Shown here piece after piece: positions 25,076-33,847 of a stretch of DNA of 64,000 bases. This stretch comes from DAOUJI01 sp965197415 (lineage in GTDB: Bacteria > Chloroflexota > Dehalococcoidia > Lucifugimonadales > JAGWBF01). A model generated the notes under the pieces. The model saw only the letters and a program-made list of their open reading frames with translations, searched no databases and had not been told where the DNA came from. The position numbers and the translations under genes are program-made. The stretch spans positions 372,001 to 436,000 of the forward strand of contig OZ240207.1 of NCBI GenBank assembly GCA_965197415.1, read 5' to 3'. Positions within the stretch are counted from its first letter, which is position 1, and the number at the start of each line of letters is the position of its first letter.

Positions 25076-25984
25076 TTAATTGGCAGCCAAGTCCTGGCCT
25101 GTCAGCCTGCGATAGGCCTCCAGGTACCGGCGGCTGGTGTGTTCTACTACATCGTCGGGCAAGTTGGGGGCCGGCGGCTCATGGTCCCAGCCTTGGGCGT
25201 CCAACCAGTCCCTGACGAACTGCTTGTCGAAGTTGGGCAGCGACTTCCCGGGCACGTAGCCCTGGGCGTCCCAAAACCTGGAGGAGTCAGGCGTCAGCAG
25301 CTCGTCGATTAGGATGAGCTCACCGTCGAGGATGCCGAACTCCATCTTGGTGTCCACCAGGATTATTCCCCTCTCCCTGGCGTAGTCGTGGGCGTGATTG
25401 TAGACGGCCAGGCTCAGGGCTTCCAGCCGGTCCGCCGTCTCCTTTCCCACCATGTCGGCCACTTCCTGGCGGCTCATATTCTCGTCGTGGCCCTCTTCTG
25501 CCTTGGTGGTGGGGGTGAATATGGCTTCCGGAAGGACGGCGCCTTCCACCATTCCTTCTGGCAGCTTATCGCCCCAGACCGTGCCCTGCCTGCGGTACTC
25601 GGACCAGGCCGATCCGGCCAGGTATCCCCTGACGATGCACTCGACGTCGATTCGTTCGGCCCGCTTGACGATCATGGCCTGCCCAGCGATTACCGGGTCC
25701 AGGTCCACAAGGATTCCGGTGTCTGAGCCAACACTTGCGACGGCTGCAGGGTCGTCCGCCATCCCGACAAGGTGGTTGTCCACTATGGACTTAGTGCGAT
25801 GAAACCAGAAGTCCGAAATGCGGGACAGCACCAGGCCCTTGTTTGGTATACCGTTGGGCAGCACCACGTCGAAGGCCGAAATCCTGTCGGTGGCCACCAT
25901 AAGCATCAGTCCGTCGCCCAGATCGAAGGTGTCTCGCACTTTTCCCCGATAGAGCCTGTTGGGAAGCTCCGCCTCTATGATCAT
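25076..25984 (-). CDS. purC: Phosphoribosylaminoimidazole-succinocarboxamide synthase
   Basis: PurC (SAICAR synthetase, 302 residues) couples CAIR and aspartate with ATP. Motifs: LYRGKVRDTFDLGD at residues 12-25, ATDRISAFDVVLP, ECIVRGYLAGSAW, LVDTKMEFG and LIDELLTPDSSRFW. The ATG overlaps the purB stop in an ATGA junction. Length fits the longer (about 300 aa) bacterial/yeast-like branch, not the 240-aa E. coli type. Confidence 0.95.
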   Translation of the reverse strand: MIIEAELPNRLYRGKVRDTFDLGDGLMLMVATDRISAFDVVLPNGIPNKGLVLSRISDFWFHRTKSIVDNHLVGMADDPAAVASVGSDTGILVDLDPVIAGQAMIVKRAERIDVECIVRGYLAGSAWSEYRRQGTVWGDKLPEGMVEGAVLPEAIFTPTTKAEEGHDENMSRQEVADMVGKETADRLEALSLAVYNHAHDYARERGIILVDTKMEFGILDGELILIDELLTPDSSRFWDAQGYVPGKSLPNFDKQFVRDWLDAQGWDHEPPAPNLPDDVVEHTSRRYLEAYRRLTGQDLAAN

Positions 25985-27315
25985 CGCTGCTCCTCCACCG
26001 CCTGGCCAGCCCCGACTTTTTGGGGCGCCAATCCCACGCGCTCAAAGGTCTCGTCAACGTATCTCAGGTAGTATCCATAGTCGAAAATGTCAGCCAGTTC
26101 TTCAGGCGAAAGACGGGAGTTCACCTCCGGATCGGCTTTGACCAGTTCTCGGAAGTCCAGCCCCTCGTCCCAGCTTGGCATGGCGTGCCTCTGCACTATC
26201 GAATAGGCTTTTTCCCTGGGAAGCCCCTTTTCAATCAGGGCCAGCATGGTCCGCTGGCTGAAGAGCAGCCCGCGGGCGCTCTCCATATTCTCCCTCATCC
26301 GCTCCGGGTGGACTCTGAGTCCTTTGACCACTCCTGTGAAGAGGTCGAGTATGTAGTCCAGAGCCAGGCAGGAGTCCGGGATTATCAGACGTTCGGCGGA
26401 CGAGTGGCTGATGTCCCTCTCGTGCCAGAGGGCGACATTTTCCAGGGCTGTCACGCTGTGTCCCCGAATGAGGCGGGCCAGCCCGCACACTCGCTCGGAA
26501 AGCTCCGGGTTGCGCTTGTGGGGCATGGACGATGATCCCGTCTGGCCCTCCCCGAACGGCTCCTCGGCCTCCCGCACCTCGGTGCGCTGGAGAGAGCGGA
26601 CTTCGGTTGCGAACTTCTCCAGGGACGCCGCTATTAGGGCGAGGGTGGTGACGAAGTGGGCATGACGGTCCCGTTGGATGATCTGGCTGGATACAGGGGC
26701 CGTGTTAAGGCCCAGGCGTGCGCAGACCTTTTCTTCCACGTCCGGCGGTATGGTCGCGTGGGTCCCAACTGCGCCCGATATCTTGCCCACTCTAACTGAT
26801 TCGATGGCCTGATCGAGCCGTTCGCTGTGGCGCCTGACCTCGTCCCACCAGAGGGCGAGCTTGAGACCGAACGTGATGGGCTCGGCGTGGACTCCGTGGG
26901 TGCGTCCCATCATCGGAGTGTCTTTGTGGGCCAGCGCCTGTGTCCTAATGGCTTCCGAGAGGGACTCCAGGTCCTCCTTAAGTATCTGACCGGCCTCCAC
27001 CATCTGCATGCTCAGGGCCGTGTCCAGCATGTCGCTGGAGGTCATGCCCAGGTGGAGCCAACGGCCCTCGTCTCCAAGGCCCTCGGTCACCGACTGTAGG
27101 AAAGCGGTCACGTCGTGGCGCGTCCGTTCGAATATCTCTTCCATGCGGCTGTGGTTGTAGCGGGCACGGCGGAGAGCTTCCATGTCCTCGGGCGGTATAA
27201 CACCGGCCTCCGTCCATGCCTCGCAGACGGCAAGCTCCACCTGCATCCACTTGCCGTACTTGTTCTCGTCGGACCATACGGCCTTCATGCCTGGACGGGA
27301 GTATCTTTCTATCAT
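25981..27315 (-). CDS. purB: Adenylosuccinate lyase
   Basis: PurB cleaves both SAICAR and adenylosuccinate, releasing fumarate. The 444-residue fumarase-superfamily protein has HLGMTSSDMLDTA, MMGRTHGVHAEPITFG with the catalytic His, and the signature GSSSMPHKRNPELSE. It overlaps purC and the HAD gene by 4 bp at each end, indicating a tightly coupled operon. All active-site motifs are present. Confidence 0.95.
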   Translation of the reverse strand: MIERYSRPGMKAVWSDENKYGKWMQVELAVCEAWTEAGVIPPEDMEALRRARYNHSRMEEIFERTRHDVTAFLQSVTEGLGDEGRWLHLGMTSSDMLDTALSMQMVEAGQILKEDLESLSEAIRTQALAHKDTPMMGRTHGVHAEPITFGLKLALWWDEVRRHSERLDQAIESVRVGKISGAVGTHATIPPDVEEKVCARLGLNTAPVSSQIIQRDRHAHFVTTLALIAASLEKFATEVRSLQRTEVREAEEPFGEGQTGSSSMPHKRNPELSERVCGLARLIRGHSVTALENVALWHERDISHSSAERLIIPDSCLALDYILDLFTGVVKGLRVHPERMRENMESARGLLFSQRTMLALIEKGLPREKAYSIVQRHAMPSWDEGLDFRELVKADPEVNSRLSPEELADIFDYGYYLRYVDETFERVGLAPQKVGAGQAVEEQR

Positions 27316-28097
27316 CGCTCCTCTCCCTCCTCACAATGGCCTTGCCGAGTCATCCCGGCATCCACTGCGGCCTGAATGGCGTCGGCGACATCCTTGAAGT
27401 CCTCGAATTCGGTGTATCGGAGCCCCTTGTCTTCGCAAACCTCGGCTAGGAGGCTTCTTGCGAACACGAAGTCGGCTATCGACGCGGGACAATAGTCGGA
27501 CACGCCGTCTCCGACGTAAATCACGCTATGCCCCATCCGTTTGTATGCGTTGACCACTGAGCACTTGCACGTTCCCCAACGGCTGCATGTCTCCTGACTG
27601 GAGCCTCCGGTCCCGTCCCAGGAGTGGGGGTAGTCGAAATCGATGCCGTCAACGGAGAAGGAAGTCAAGGCAGAATAGCGGGGTATGTGGCCGAGCTCCT
27701 CCCTGTCCAGCAGCGCGTCTACATAGAAGTCCAGTCCCACGGTCACTATGGCCAGCGGTATGTTGTGGGACCGGCAAAGTTGAGACAATTCCTTGAAGTA
27801 GGACCGGAGGGTGGCGTTTTCCCTCACCAGGTCCTGCATCTGCTTCAGACCCATGCCTGCCTTGCGAAAGGACTCTTCCTGGTATTCCCTGAAGCTGATG
27901 TCGTTGGACTGGGACTGGGAACGCAGGTGCTGCCAGGACGTCGCCCCTGGGGACTGTTTTAGAATCAGATGAGCGACGTTTTCGACTGCGGTCGTCTCGT
28001 CGAAATCGCAAATGACAGCGGGGCGGTGTCCGTTGGTTGTCAGGTATGATGAGGCGCCCGTGTTATCTCTCCCGCTGTCGTTTCCGGTAGTCCTCAT
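27312..28097 (-). CDS. HAD-family phosphatase, MtnX-like
   Basis: A 261-residue HAD-IB phosphatase: nucleophile Asp31 and acid Asp33 in VICDFDETTA, and GDGVSD (196-201) as motif IV. Relatives include MtnX (methionine salvage) and phosphoserine-phosphatase-like enzymes. It lies between purE and purB with 4-bp coupling, so it may dephosphorylate a purine intermediate or a damaged metabolite (inference). ATG 28097 is preferred (AGGGAAGCTT upstream); it overlaps the end of purE by 35 bp, and a longer frame starts at 28118. Confidence 0.8.
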   Translation of the reverse strand: MRTTGNDSGRDNTGASSYLTTNGHRPAVICDFDETTAVENVAHLILKQSPGATSWQHLRSQSQSNDISFREYQEESFRKAGMGLKQMQDLVRENATLRSYFKELSQLCRSHNIPLAIVTVGLDFYVDALLDREELGHIPRYSALTSFSVDGIDFDYPHSWDGTGGSSQETCSRWGTCKCSVVNAYKRMGHSVIYVGDGVSDYCPASIADFVFARSLLAEVCEDKGLRYTEFEDFKDVADAIQAAVDAGMTRQGHCEEGEER

Positions 28098-28521
28098 AAG
28101 CTTCCCTGATTTTATCATATTTCAGGCCCAGAATTGAGGCGGCGAGGAAGGCTGCGTTGCGGGCTCCCCATGAACCCACTGCGACGCAACCCACGGGCAC
28201 TCCAGGCGGCATCTGGGCTATGGCCATCAAGGCGTCTATTCCCTTGAGCTCGCTGGTGGCCAGGGGCACGCCTATGACCGGCTTGGTGGTGTGGGCAGAG
28301 ACGACGCCGGGCAGGGCCGCCGCTCCCCCCGCTGCGGCGATGAACACTTCTGTCCCGCGGCTTGGGGCCTCGGTGACGTATTCTCTGAGGCGGTCCGGGT
28401 TGCGGTGCGCTGACATCACCCTCAGTTCGTGGTCTATGGAGAGGTCCTCCAAGACCTTGGCGGTCTCCTGCGCAAAGGGTTCGTCCGTCGGGCTTCCCAT
28501 GATGATGCTCACTAGCGGCAT
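28063..28521 (-). CDS. purE: N5-carboxyaminoimidazole ribonucleotide mutase
   Basis: PurE (152 residues) converts N5-CAIR to CAIR, or AIR plus CO2 to CAIR in class II enzymes. Motifs: SIIMGSPTDEPFAQET near the N terminus, VMSAHRNPDRL with the catalytic His, and GGAAALPGVVSAHTTKPVIGVP. A PurK gene is not seen, so either PurK is elsewhere or the enzyme uses CO2 directly. The ATG has a strong AGGAGGTC site. The C-terminal YEDYRKRQRER tail is basic. Confidence 0.93.
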   Translation of the reverse strand: MPLVSIIMGSPTDEPFAQETAKVLEDLSIDHELRVMSAHRNPDRLREYVTEAPSRGTEVFIAAAGGAAALPGVVSAHTTKPVIGVPLATSELKGIDALMAIAQMPPGVPVGCVAVGSWGARNAAFLAASILGLKYDKIREAYEDYRKRQRER

Positions 28522-28571
28522 CTTTCAAGACCTCCTATTATTCGAGTCTAAAATTGTTGCGTCCCAGACTT

Positions 28572-29825
28572 TTACAAGCCTATATCAGACCTGCTGTGTT
28601 CGCCGCGAAACGCGATTCTCCGTGTGTTGTCGTAAGCGTGGCGCCTTGCATCATCGACGGTCTCCCCGGCGCCGACGACCGTCATTACGCGGCCTCCCGT
28701 GGTCAAAGTGACGGGGCCGTGGGGGCCGTCCACGGTCTTGGCGCCGCCCTGGAACACCAGAGCGTCATCGTCCACTGCGTCCAGACCCCACACGGGGTAG
28801 CCTGTCTTGTAGAAGCCGGGATAGCCTCCGGAAGCCTTGACCACGCCAACTGTGGCGGATTCGGCCCATTCCAGTGACAACCGGTCCACCGTGCCTTCGA
28901 TGCAGGCCAACATAACGTCCACCGGGTCGGTCACCAGCCGGGGCAATATGACCTGAGCCTCCGGGTCGCCCAGTCGGCAGTTGAACTCCAACACCTTGGG
29001 GCCGTCCTTCGTCAGCATGAGCCCGGCGTAGAGAGCTCCCTGATATGGAATCCCTTCAAGAGCCATGGCCCTCACCACGGGTTCCATTATTTGCCGCCGG
29101 ACTGTGTCCTCCATATCGGCGTTCCAGAACTTCGGCGGACTGTATGCTCCCATTCCTCCCGTGTTTGGGCCTTGGTCGCTGTCTCCAACCCGCTTATAGT
29201 CGCATGCAGCCGTCAGGGAGGATATGTGCTCGCCGTCGGTGAAGGCGAATACACTGACCTCCTGTCCCTCAAGCCATTCCTCGAATACAACCACGTCACC
29301 GGCTGAGTCGAAGGTGCGGTTGACCATGCACTCGTCCAAGGCGCCCAGGGCCTGGTCCCGGTTTGAACATACGAACACGCCTTTCCCTGCGGCCAGCCCG
29401 TCGGCCTTGACGACGACGGGACGCCGGTACTTCATCAAGAAGTTCCGTGCGGCGTTGTATTCGTTGAAGACCACGAAATCGGGGCTTGGGATGGAATGGG
29501 TCAACATAAGATGCCGGGCAAAGGACTTGCTGGACTCCAGGCGGGCCGCGGCCTGAGTGGGGCCGAATATTGGCAGGTTCCTCTGGCGGAAGTGGTCAAC
29601 GATTCCCGCCGCGAGGGGAGTCTCCGGGCCAACTACCGTGAGATCGATGGCATAGGCCGCTGCTACGTTGGCCATCTCGACAGGATCGTCGGGAACCCCG
29701 CCCAAACCAGTGGAATGGGAGACTGTCCCTGGAGCGGAGTACACCTGGTCCACTTTTGGGCTTTTGGACAAAACCCAGGCTAGAGCGTGCTCCCGGGCCC
29801 CCGCACCGACGACCAAGATTTTCAC
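28572..29825 (-). CDS. purD: Phosphoribosylamine-glycine ligase
   Basis: PurD (GAR synthetase, 417 residues) is an ATP-grasp enzyme making GAR from phosphoribosylamine and glycine. It starts MKILVVGAGAREHALAW, with VVKADGLAAGKGVFV (ATP-grasp), GPNTGGMGAYSPP and LEFNCRLGDPEAQV. The start is GTG. It lies between guaA and purE in the leftward purine group. Length and motifs are normal. Confidence 0.95.
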   Translation of the reverse strand: MKILVVGAGAREHALAWVLSKSPKVDQVYSAPGTVSHSTGLGGVPDDPVEMANVAAAYAIDLTVVGPETPLAAGIVDHFRQRNLPIFGPTQAAARLESSKSFARHLMLTHSIPSPDFVVFNEYNAARNFLMKYRRPVVVKADGLAAGKGVFVCSNRDQALGALDECMVNRTFDSAGDVVVFEEWLEGQEVSVFAFTDGEHISSLTAACDYKRVGDSDQGPNTGGMGAYSPPKFWNADMEDTVRRQIMEPVVRAMALEGIPYQGALYAGLMLTKDGPKVLEFNCRLGDPEAQVILPRLVTDPVDVMLACIEGTVDRLSLEWAESATVGVVKASGGYPGFYKTGYPVWGLDAVDDDALVFQGGAKTVDGPHGPVTLTTGGRVMTVVGAGETVDDARRHAYDNTRRIAFRGEHSRSDIGL

Positions 29826-29892
29826 TAACCGGCCCTCAACGGCCGTTCATGCAGCCAGAGGGAAAGGAATACATTGGCAGGGAGAGGTCGTC

Positions 29893-31557
29893 CTACTCCC
29901 ATTCTATGGTACCCGGCGGCTTGCTGGTGATGTCGTAGACCACCCGGTTGACTCCGGGCACCTCGTTGACAATTCGGTTGGAGATTTTGGCCAGCACATC
30001 GTAGGGAAGGCGCACCCAGTCGGCCGTCATGGCGTCCTCGCTGCTCACCGCCCTTATCGCCACCACGTGGTTGTAGGTGCGGTAGTCACCCATCACTCCC
30101 ACGCTCTTGCTGTCCGTAAGCACCGCAAAGCTCTGCCAAAGCTGGTGGTACAGGTTTGCGTTCTTAACCTCGTCGATGACAACCCAGTCGCAGGCGCGGA
30201 GGGTATCCAGCTTCTCAGGGGTCACCTCACCGATGATGCGGATGGCCAGGCCAGGCCCAGGGAACGGCTGGCGGTTGACCATCTCCTCGGGCAGCCCGAG
30301 GGCCAGCCCCACGTCTCTCACCTCGTCCTTGAAGAGGTAACGAAGGGGTTCAACCAGCTTCAGACGCATGTTTTCGGGCAGTCCGCCGACGTTGTGATGC
30401 GTCTTTATGCGCGCTGCGGCGGTGTTCTCGGGGGTCCTGCTCTCAATCACGTCGGGGTAGAGGGTGCCCTGAGCGAGAAACTCGGTGTTCTCTATCTCGT
30501 TAGCCGCTTCCTCGAAGACGTGGATGAACTCCTCGCCCACCGTGCGCCGCTTTTCCTCCGGGTCGATGATTCCGGCCAGCTTATTTACGAACCGCTCAGA
30601 GGCGTCGATGTGCAGTAGGTTCAAGTCCATGTTCCGCTTGAACGTGTTAACTACCCGCTCAGGTTCTTCCAACCTGAGCAGTCCGTTGTTGACGAATATG
30701 CAGGTCAGCTGGCTTCCCACAGCGTGGTGGACCAACGTAGCTGTGACCGCGGAGTCCACACCGCCGGACAAGGCGCATATCACCTTACCGTCGCCCACCT
30801 GACTTTTGATGGTCTCCACCGACTCCTTAACGAAATTCAGGGGAGTCCAGGACCCTTGGCAGCCGCACACTCTATATAGGAAGTTCCCCAGGATGGTCTT
30901 GCCGTTGGGGGTGTGGACCACCTCAGGGTGAAACTGCAGGCCGAATATGCGCGAACCGCTTCCCATCACTGCGATGGGTGAGTTGTCGGTGTATCCCAGG
31001 GGGGAGAAACCGGGAGGAGGCTCTTCTATCCTGTCGCCGTGGCTCATCCATACCGGCATGGAGTTGGGCAGATCGGAGAACAAGGGGGAGTCGGCTACGT
31101 TCTGGTGAAGCACCGAGTGGCCGAACTCCTGTTTGAGACCTGGGGCGACTTTGCCTCCCAGCTGGTGCACCAACACCTGCATTCCGTAGCATATCCCCAG
31201 GACGGGCAGCGACCTGTCATACACCCAGGCGGGGGCCAGCGGAGCGCCTTCGTCGTAGACGCTGGACGGTCCACCCGAAAGGATCACGCCCTTCGGGTTG
31301 ATGCCGGCGACCTGTTCCCATTCGGAGTCCGGGCTGACTATCTCGCAGTAGACTTTGAGTTCTCGGACCCGCCGGGCAATCAGGCGGCTGTACTGGGAAC
31401 CGAAATCGACGATGACGACGCCTTCGCCGACTCCTACGTGGGCTGACTCCGGGTCGGAAGCGCCGCTCTCCTTGCGGGCGATTTCCAGATAGGTGGACAC
31501 TTCCAGGTGGTCGCTGGTGGCTACACGGTGGCTTGAAGCGTTGTCCCTCGCCGCCAT
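29893..31557 (-). CDS. guaA: GMP synthase (glutamine-hydrolysing)
   Basis: GuaA aminates XMP to GMP. The glutaminase half has Cys123 (GICYGMQ), His210 and Glu212 (QFHPE); the synthetase half has P-loop SGGVDS (264-269). The C terminus ends in KPPGTIEWE as usual. ATG 31557 gives 554 residues and has GGAAGGGAAGT upstream; the fold starts only at about residue 46 (GVVIVDFGSQYSRL), so 45 polar residues extend the N terminus beyond the usual E. coli start. It heads the leftward purine cluster. Confidence 0.94.
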   Translation of the reverse strand: MAARDNASSHRVATSDHLEVSTYLEIARKESGASDPESAHVGVGEGVVIVDFGSQYSRLIARRVRELKVYCEIVSPDSEWEQVAGINPKGVILSGGPSSVYDEGAPLAPAWVYDRSLPVLGICYGMQVLVHQLGGKVAPGLKQEFGHSVLHQNVADSPLFSDLPNSMPVWMSHGDRIEEPPPGFSPLGYTDNSPIAVMGSGSRIFGLQFHPEVVHTPNGKTILGNFLYRVCGCQGSWTPLNFVKESVETIKSQVGDGKVICALSGGVDSAVTATLVHHAVGSQLTCIFVNNGLLRLEEPERVVNTFKRNMDLNLLHIDASERFVNKLAGIIDPEEKRRTVGEEFIHVFEEAANEIENTEFLAQGTLYPDVIESRTPENTAAARIKTHHNVGGLPENMRLKLVEPLRYLFKDEVRDVGLALGLPEEMVNRQPFPGPGLAIRIIGEVTPEKLDTLRACDWVVIDEVKNANLYHQLWQSFAVLTDSKSVGVMGDYRTYNHVVAIRAVSSEDAMTADWVRLPYDVLAKISNRIVNEVPGVNRVVYDITSKPPGTIEWE

Positions 31558-31580
31558 ACTTCCCTTCCGCCTCCGGACAA

Positions 31581-31610
31581 TTCGACCCAAGATAGCGCCT
31601 GTGCTATACT
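31581..31610 (+). promoter_or_regulatory. Candidate promoter of the Sua5-to-hflX group
   Basis: TTCGAC (31581-31586), an 18-bp spacer and TATACT (31605-31610) in the divergent gap between guaA and the Sua5 gene. It would give a leader of about 38 bases. No Shine-Dalgarno precedes the ATG. Confidence 0.5.
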
Positions 31611-31654
31611 CAGTCAAGACAGGGTTAAACTCGGTGCGCGGTTGATTCTCACAC

Positions 31655-32326
31655 ATGTCACGGGTCAAGTCCAGAGCGTCAATAACCCCCATCCATGACG
31701 CCTGCTCCGGTCTGTCGGAAGCTGTGGAAACAGGCGTGGAAGTCCTGAAGAACCACGGCGTCGTAGCCTATCCTACGGATACCCTCTACGGCCTTGGCGC
31801 CGCCTTCAACGACCTGGAAGCAGTGGATAGAGTGTTTGACATAAAAGGACGCCCTCGCAATGCCGCCCTGCCTCTTCTGGTGGCTTCCTCGGCTGACGTG
31901 AAACAGGTGGCCTTAGGGCTGGACCCGAGGGCTGAAATTCTCATGGAAGCCTTCTGGCCCGGCCCACTTACGCTCGTGGTCCCAAGCACCCAGGCGACGC
32001 CTGACTTGGTGACTGGAGGCCGAGGAACTGTGGCAGTGAGGATGCCCGACCATCCAGTCCCTCAGGAGTTGGTCCGACTCCTAGGATGCCCGATCACAGG
32101 CACCAGTGCCAACCCGACGGGCGGCCCAGACCCGGCCACAGCGGAAGACGTCAGAAAGACCCTGGGAGACCTGGTTGATTACGTAATCGACGGAGGACCG
32201 GCCCCGATAGGCCAGCCTTCAACAGTCATCGACCTGACCGGAGAACGGCCGCGCTTAATCCGTGCGGGCGCATTGACCGTGGAGGCGATAGAGGAAGCGA
32301 TTTCAGAGTCCGTCGACGCGGCATAG
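31655..32326 (+). CDS. L-threonylcarbamoyladenylate synthase (Sua5/YrdC/YwlC family)
   Basis: This 223-residue protein makes threonylcarbamoyl-AMP for the t6A37 modification of ANN-decoding tRNAs. Motifs: VVAYPTDTLYGLGAAF (residues 36-51), KGRPRNAALPLLV, FWPGPLTLVV and GGRGTVAVRMPDHP, all typical. It lacks the additional C-terminal Sua5 domain, so it is the short YrdC-like form. It begins a long rightward gene run; the ATG lacks a ribosome site. Confidence 0.92.
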   Translation: MSRVKSRASITPIHDACSGLSEAVETGVEVLKNHGVVAYPTDTLYGLGAAFNDLEAVDRVFDIKGRPRNAALPLLVASSADVKQVALGLDPRAEILMEAFWPGPLTLVVPSTQATPDLVTGGRGTVAVRMPDHPVPQELVRLLGCPITGTSANPTGGPDPATAEDVRKTLGDLVDYVIDGGPAPIGQPSTVIDLTGERPRLIRAGALTVEAIEEAISESVDAA

Positions 32327-32359
32327 GACTCGATCAGTGAAGAGCAGGGAGGGAGCGGC

Positions 32360-32815
32360 GTGCGGATAGCCATCGGAAGCGACCACAGGGGATTTGCACT
32401 GAAGCAGTCCCTGATAGACATGATACGCGAGTTGGGCCACGAACCCGACGACGTGGGTTGCTATGACGACGAAGCGGTCGACTACCCCGACTATGCGGAA
32501 AAGGTCGCCAGAGCAGTGAGTAAGGGGAAAGCCGCCCGCGGCGTGCTGATATGCGGAACCGGAAACGGCATGAGCATCGCCGCCAACAAGGTGCCTGGAG
32601 TGCGTGCGGCAGTGTGCGTTGATGCACTCAGCGCCCGGATGGCCAGGGAGCACAACGACTCCAACGTGGTGTGCATCGGAAGCGGACTTGTGGGAGAATT
32701 GTCAGCCCAGGAGACGGTCAAGGCCTATCTTGAAGCCGAATTCGAGGGTGGGCGCCACTCCCGTCGGGTAGACAAGATCGGCGCCATTGAGTCCTCCAAG
32801 AAGAGCGGTTCATAG
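32360..32815 (+). CDS. rpiB: Ribose-5-phosphate isomerase B
   Basis: RpiB interconverts ribose-5-P and ribulose-5-P. The 151-residue protein has AIGSDHRGFALK at the start, the active-site Cys in GVLICGTGNGMSIAANK, and AREHNDSNVVCIGSG. Start GTG with GGGAG upstream. It feeds PRPP supply, and so the purine and histidine pathways of this window. It is followed 6 bp after its stop by the prenyl-synthase-like gene. Confidence 0.93.
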   Translation: MRIAIGSDHRGFALKQSLIDMIRELGHEPDDVGCYDDEAVDYPDYAEKVARAVSKGKAARGVLICGTGNGMSIAANKVPGVRAAVCVDALSARMAREHNDSNVVCIGSGLVGELSAQETVKAYLEAEFEGGRHSRRVDKIGAIESSKKSGS

Positions 32816-32821
32816 CGAGGC

Positions 32822-33844
32822 ATGACCAGTCTCGTGGACCTCTTGACGCCCGGTCGCCGGGAGCTTCTGGACGAGGAGATAAAGGCGGTTTTCTCCGGGC
32901 AGGACGGGCTCCTCTACAACATGTTCCACTACCAGATGGGCTGGATGGACCAGCACGGGGACCCCACCACGGCTTCAATCCGCCACTGCCTGCATCCGAT
33001 GATGTGCTTGGCAGCCTGCGAGTCCCTATCGGGGGACTTTAAGCCCGCCCTTCCCGCAGCGGCTGCCGTGGAGTTGGTATACAACTTCTCCCTGATACAC
33101 GAGGACATTCAGTCGGGCAATCCCAACAGAGGCTCTCGCGAGTCGTTGTGGTGGATATGGGGGCCGGGGCAGGCGATAAACGCCGGCGACGGAATGCACG
33201 CTATTGCTCGGTTGGCCCTCATGCGCATGGCGGACAACGGCGCCCCTGCGGATAAGGCCCTTGCAGCGCTGCGCTCGCTGGACAAGTCGTGTCTTGACAT
33301 GTTTGAGGGGCAGCACCAAGACTTGGTGTTTCAGGAACGGCTGGATGTGGGCGTCGGGGCTTATCTAAAGATGGCGGAGTTGAAGGCAGGCGCCCTGACG
33401 GGTTCGGCCATGTCCCTGGGAGCGTTGTGCGGAGGCGGGTCGGAGGAGGACATGGAGGCGTTCGCGACGTGCGGCGCCCGTTTGGGGACTGCCTGGCAAA
33501 TCCAGCAAGACGCAGCGGAGTTGTGGTCCGGCGGGACCGGGAGCGTTCCCAGCCACACCTTGAATAAGAAGAAGTTGTTTCCAGTGGTGCTAGTGTTGGA
33601 GACGGCGGAGCTTTCCGTCAAGCGGGAGTTGGGGACCCTCTACTTCAAGCGAGTGCTTGAGTCGGACGACGTCCAGAAAATAGGTGAGATACTCAACGGC
33701 CTGTCCGCCAAGGACCGCTGCCAGGAGAAGGTGGAGGAACTTTGCCGCGAAGCTCTAGCGGCATTGGATGTCTCGGAACTCACGGAGTCGGGCCGGGAAC
33801 AGGTGGGCCTCATCGCCCAGCATATCCGAGACCTTTGCGGGTGA
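32822..33844 (+). CDS. Polyprenyl synthetase-family protein with degenerate catalytic motifs
   Basis: A 340-residue all-helical isoprenyl diphosphate synthase relative. Fold markers are present: LVYNFSLIHEDIQ, WGPGQAINAGDG (113-124), GQHQDL (164-169), MAELKAGAL and a KKK segment (249-251). The first aspartate-rich motif reads HEDIQSG (93-99) instead of HDDxxD, with RGS for the usual RRG, and the second reads QQDAAEL (228-234) instead of DDxxD. Metal and diphosphate binding may be weak, altered or lost. It sits between rpiB and pgk. It could be a diverged prenyltransferase, a terpene-cyclase-like enzyme or a regulatory relative. Confidence 0.75.
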   Translation: MTSLVDLLTPGRRELLDEEIKAVFSGQDGLLYNMFHYQMGWMDQHGDPTTASIRHCLHPMMCLAACESLSGDFKPALPAAAAVELVYNFSLIHEDIQSGNPNRGSRESLWWIWGPGQAINAGDGMHAIARLALMRMADNGAPADKALAALRSLDKSCLDMFEGQHQDLVFQERLDVGVGAYLKMAELKAGALTGSAMSLGALCGGGSEEDMEAFATCGARLGTAWQIQQDAAELWSGGTGSVPSHTLNKKKLFPVVLVLETAELSVKRELGTLYFKRVLESDDVQKIGEILNGLSAKDRCQEKVEELCREALAALDVSELTESGREQVGLIAQHIRDLCG

Positions 33845-33847
33845 CCG

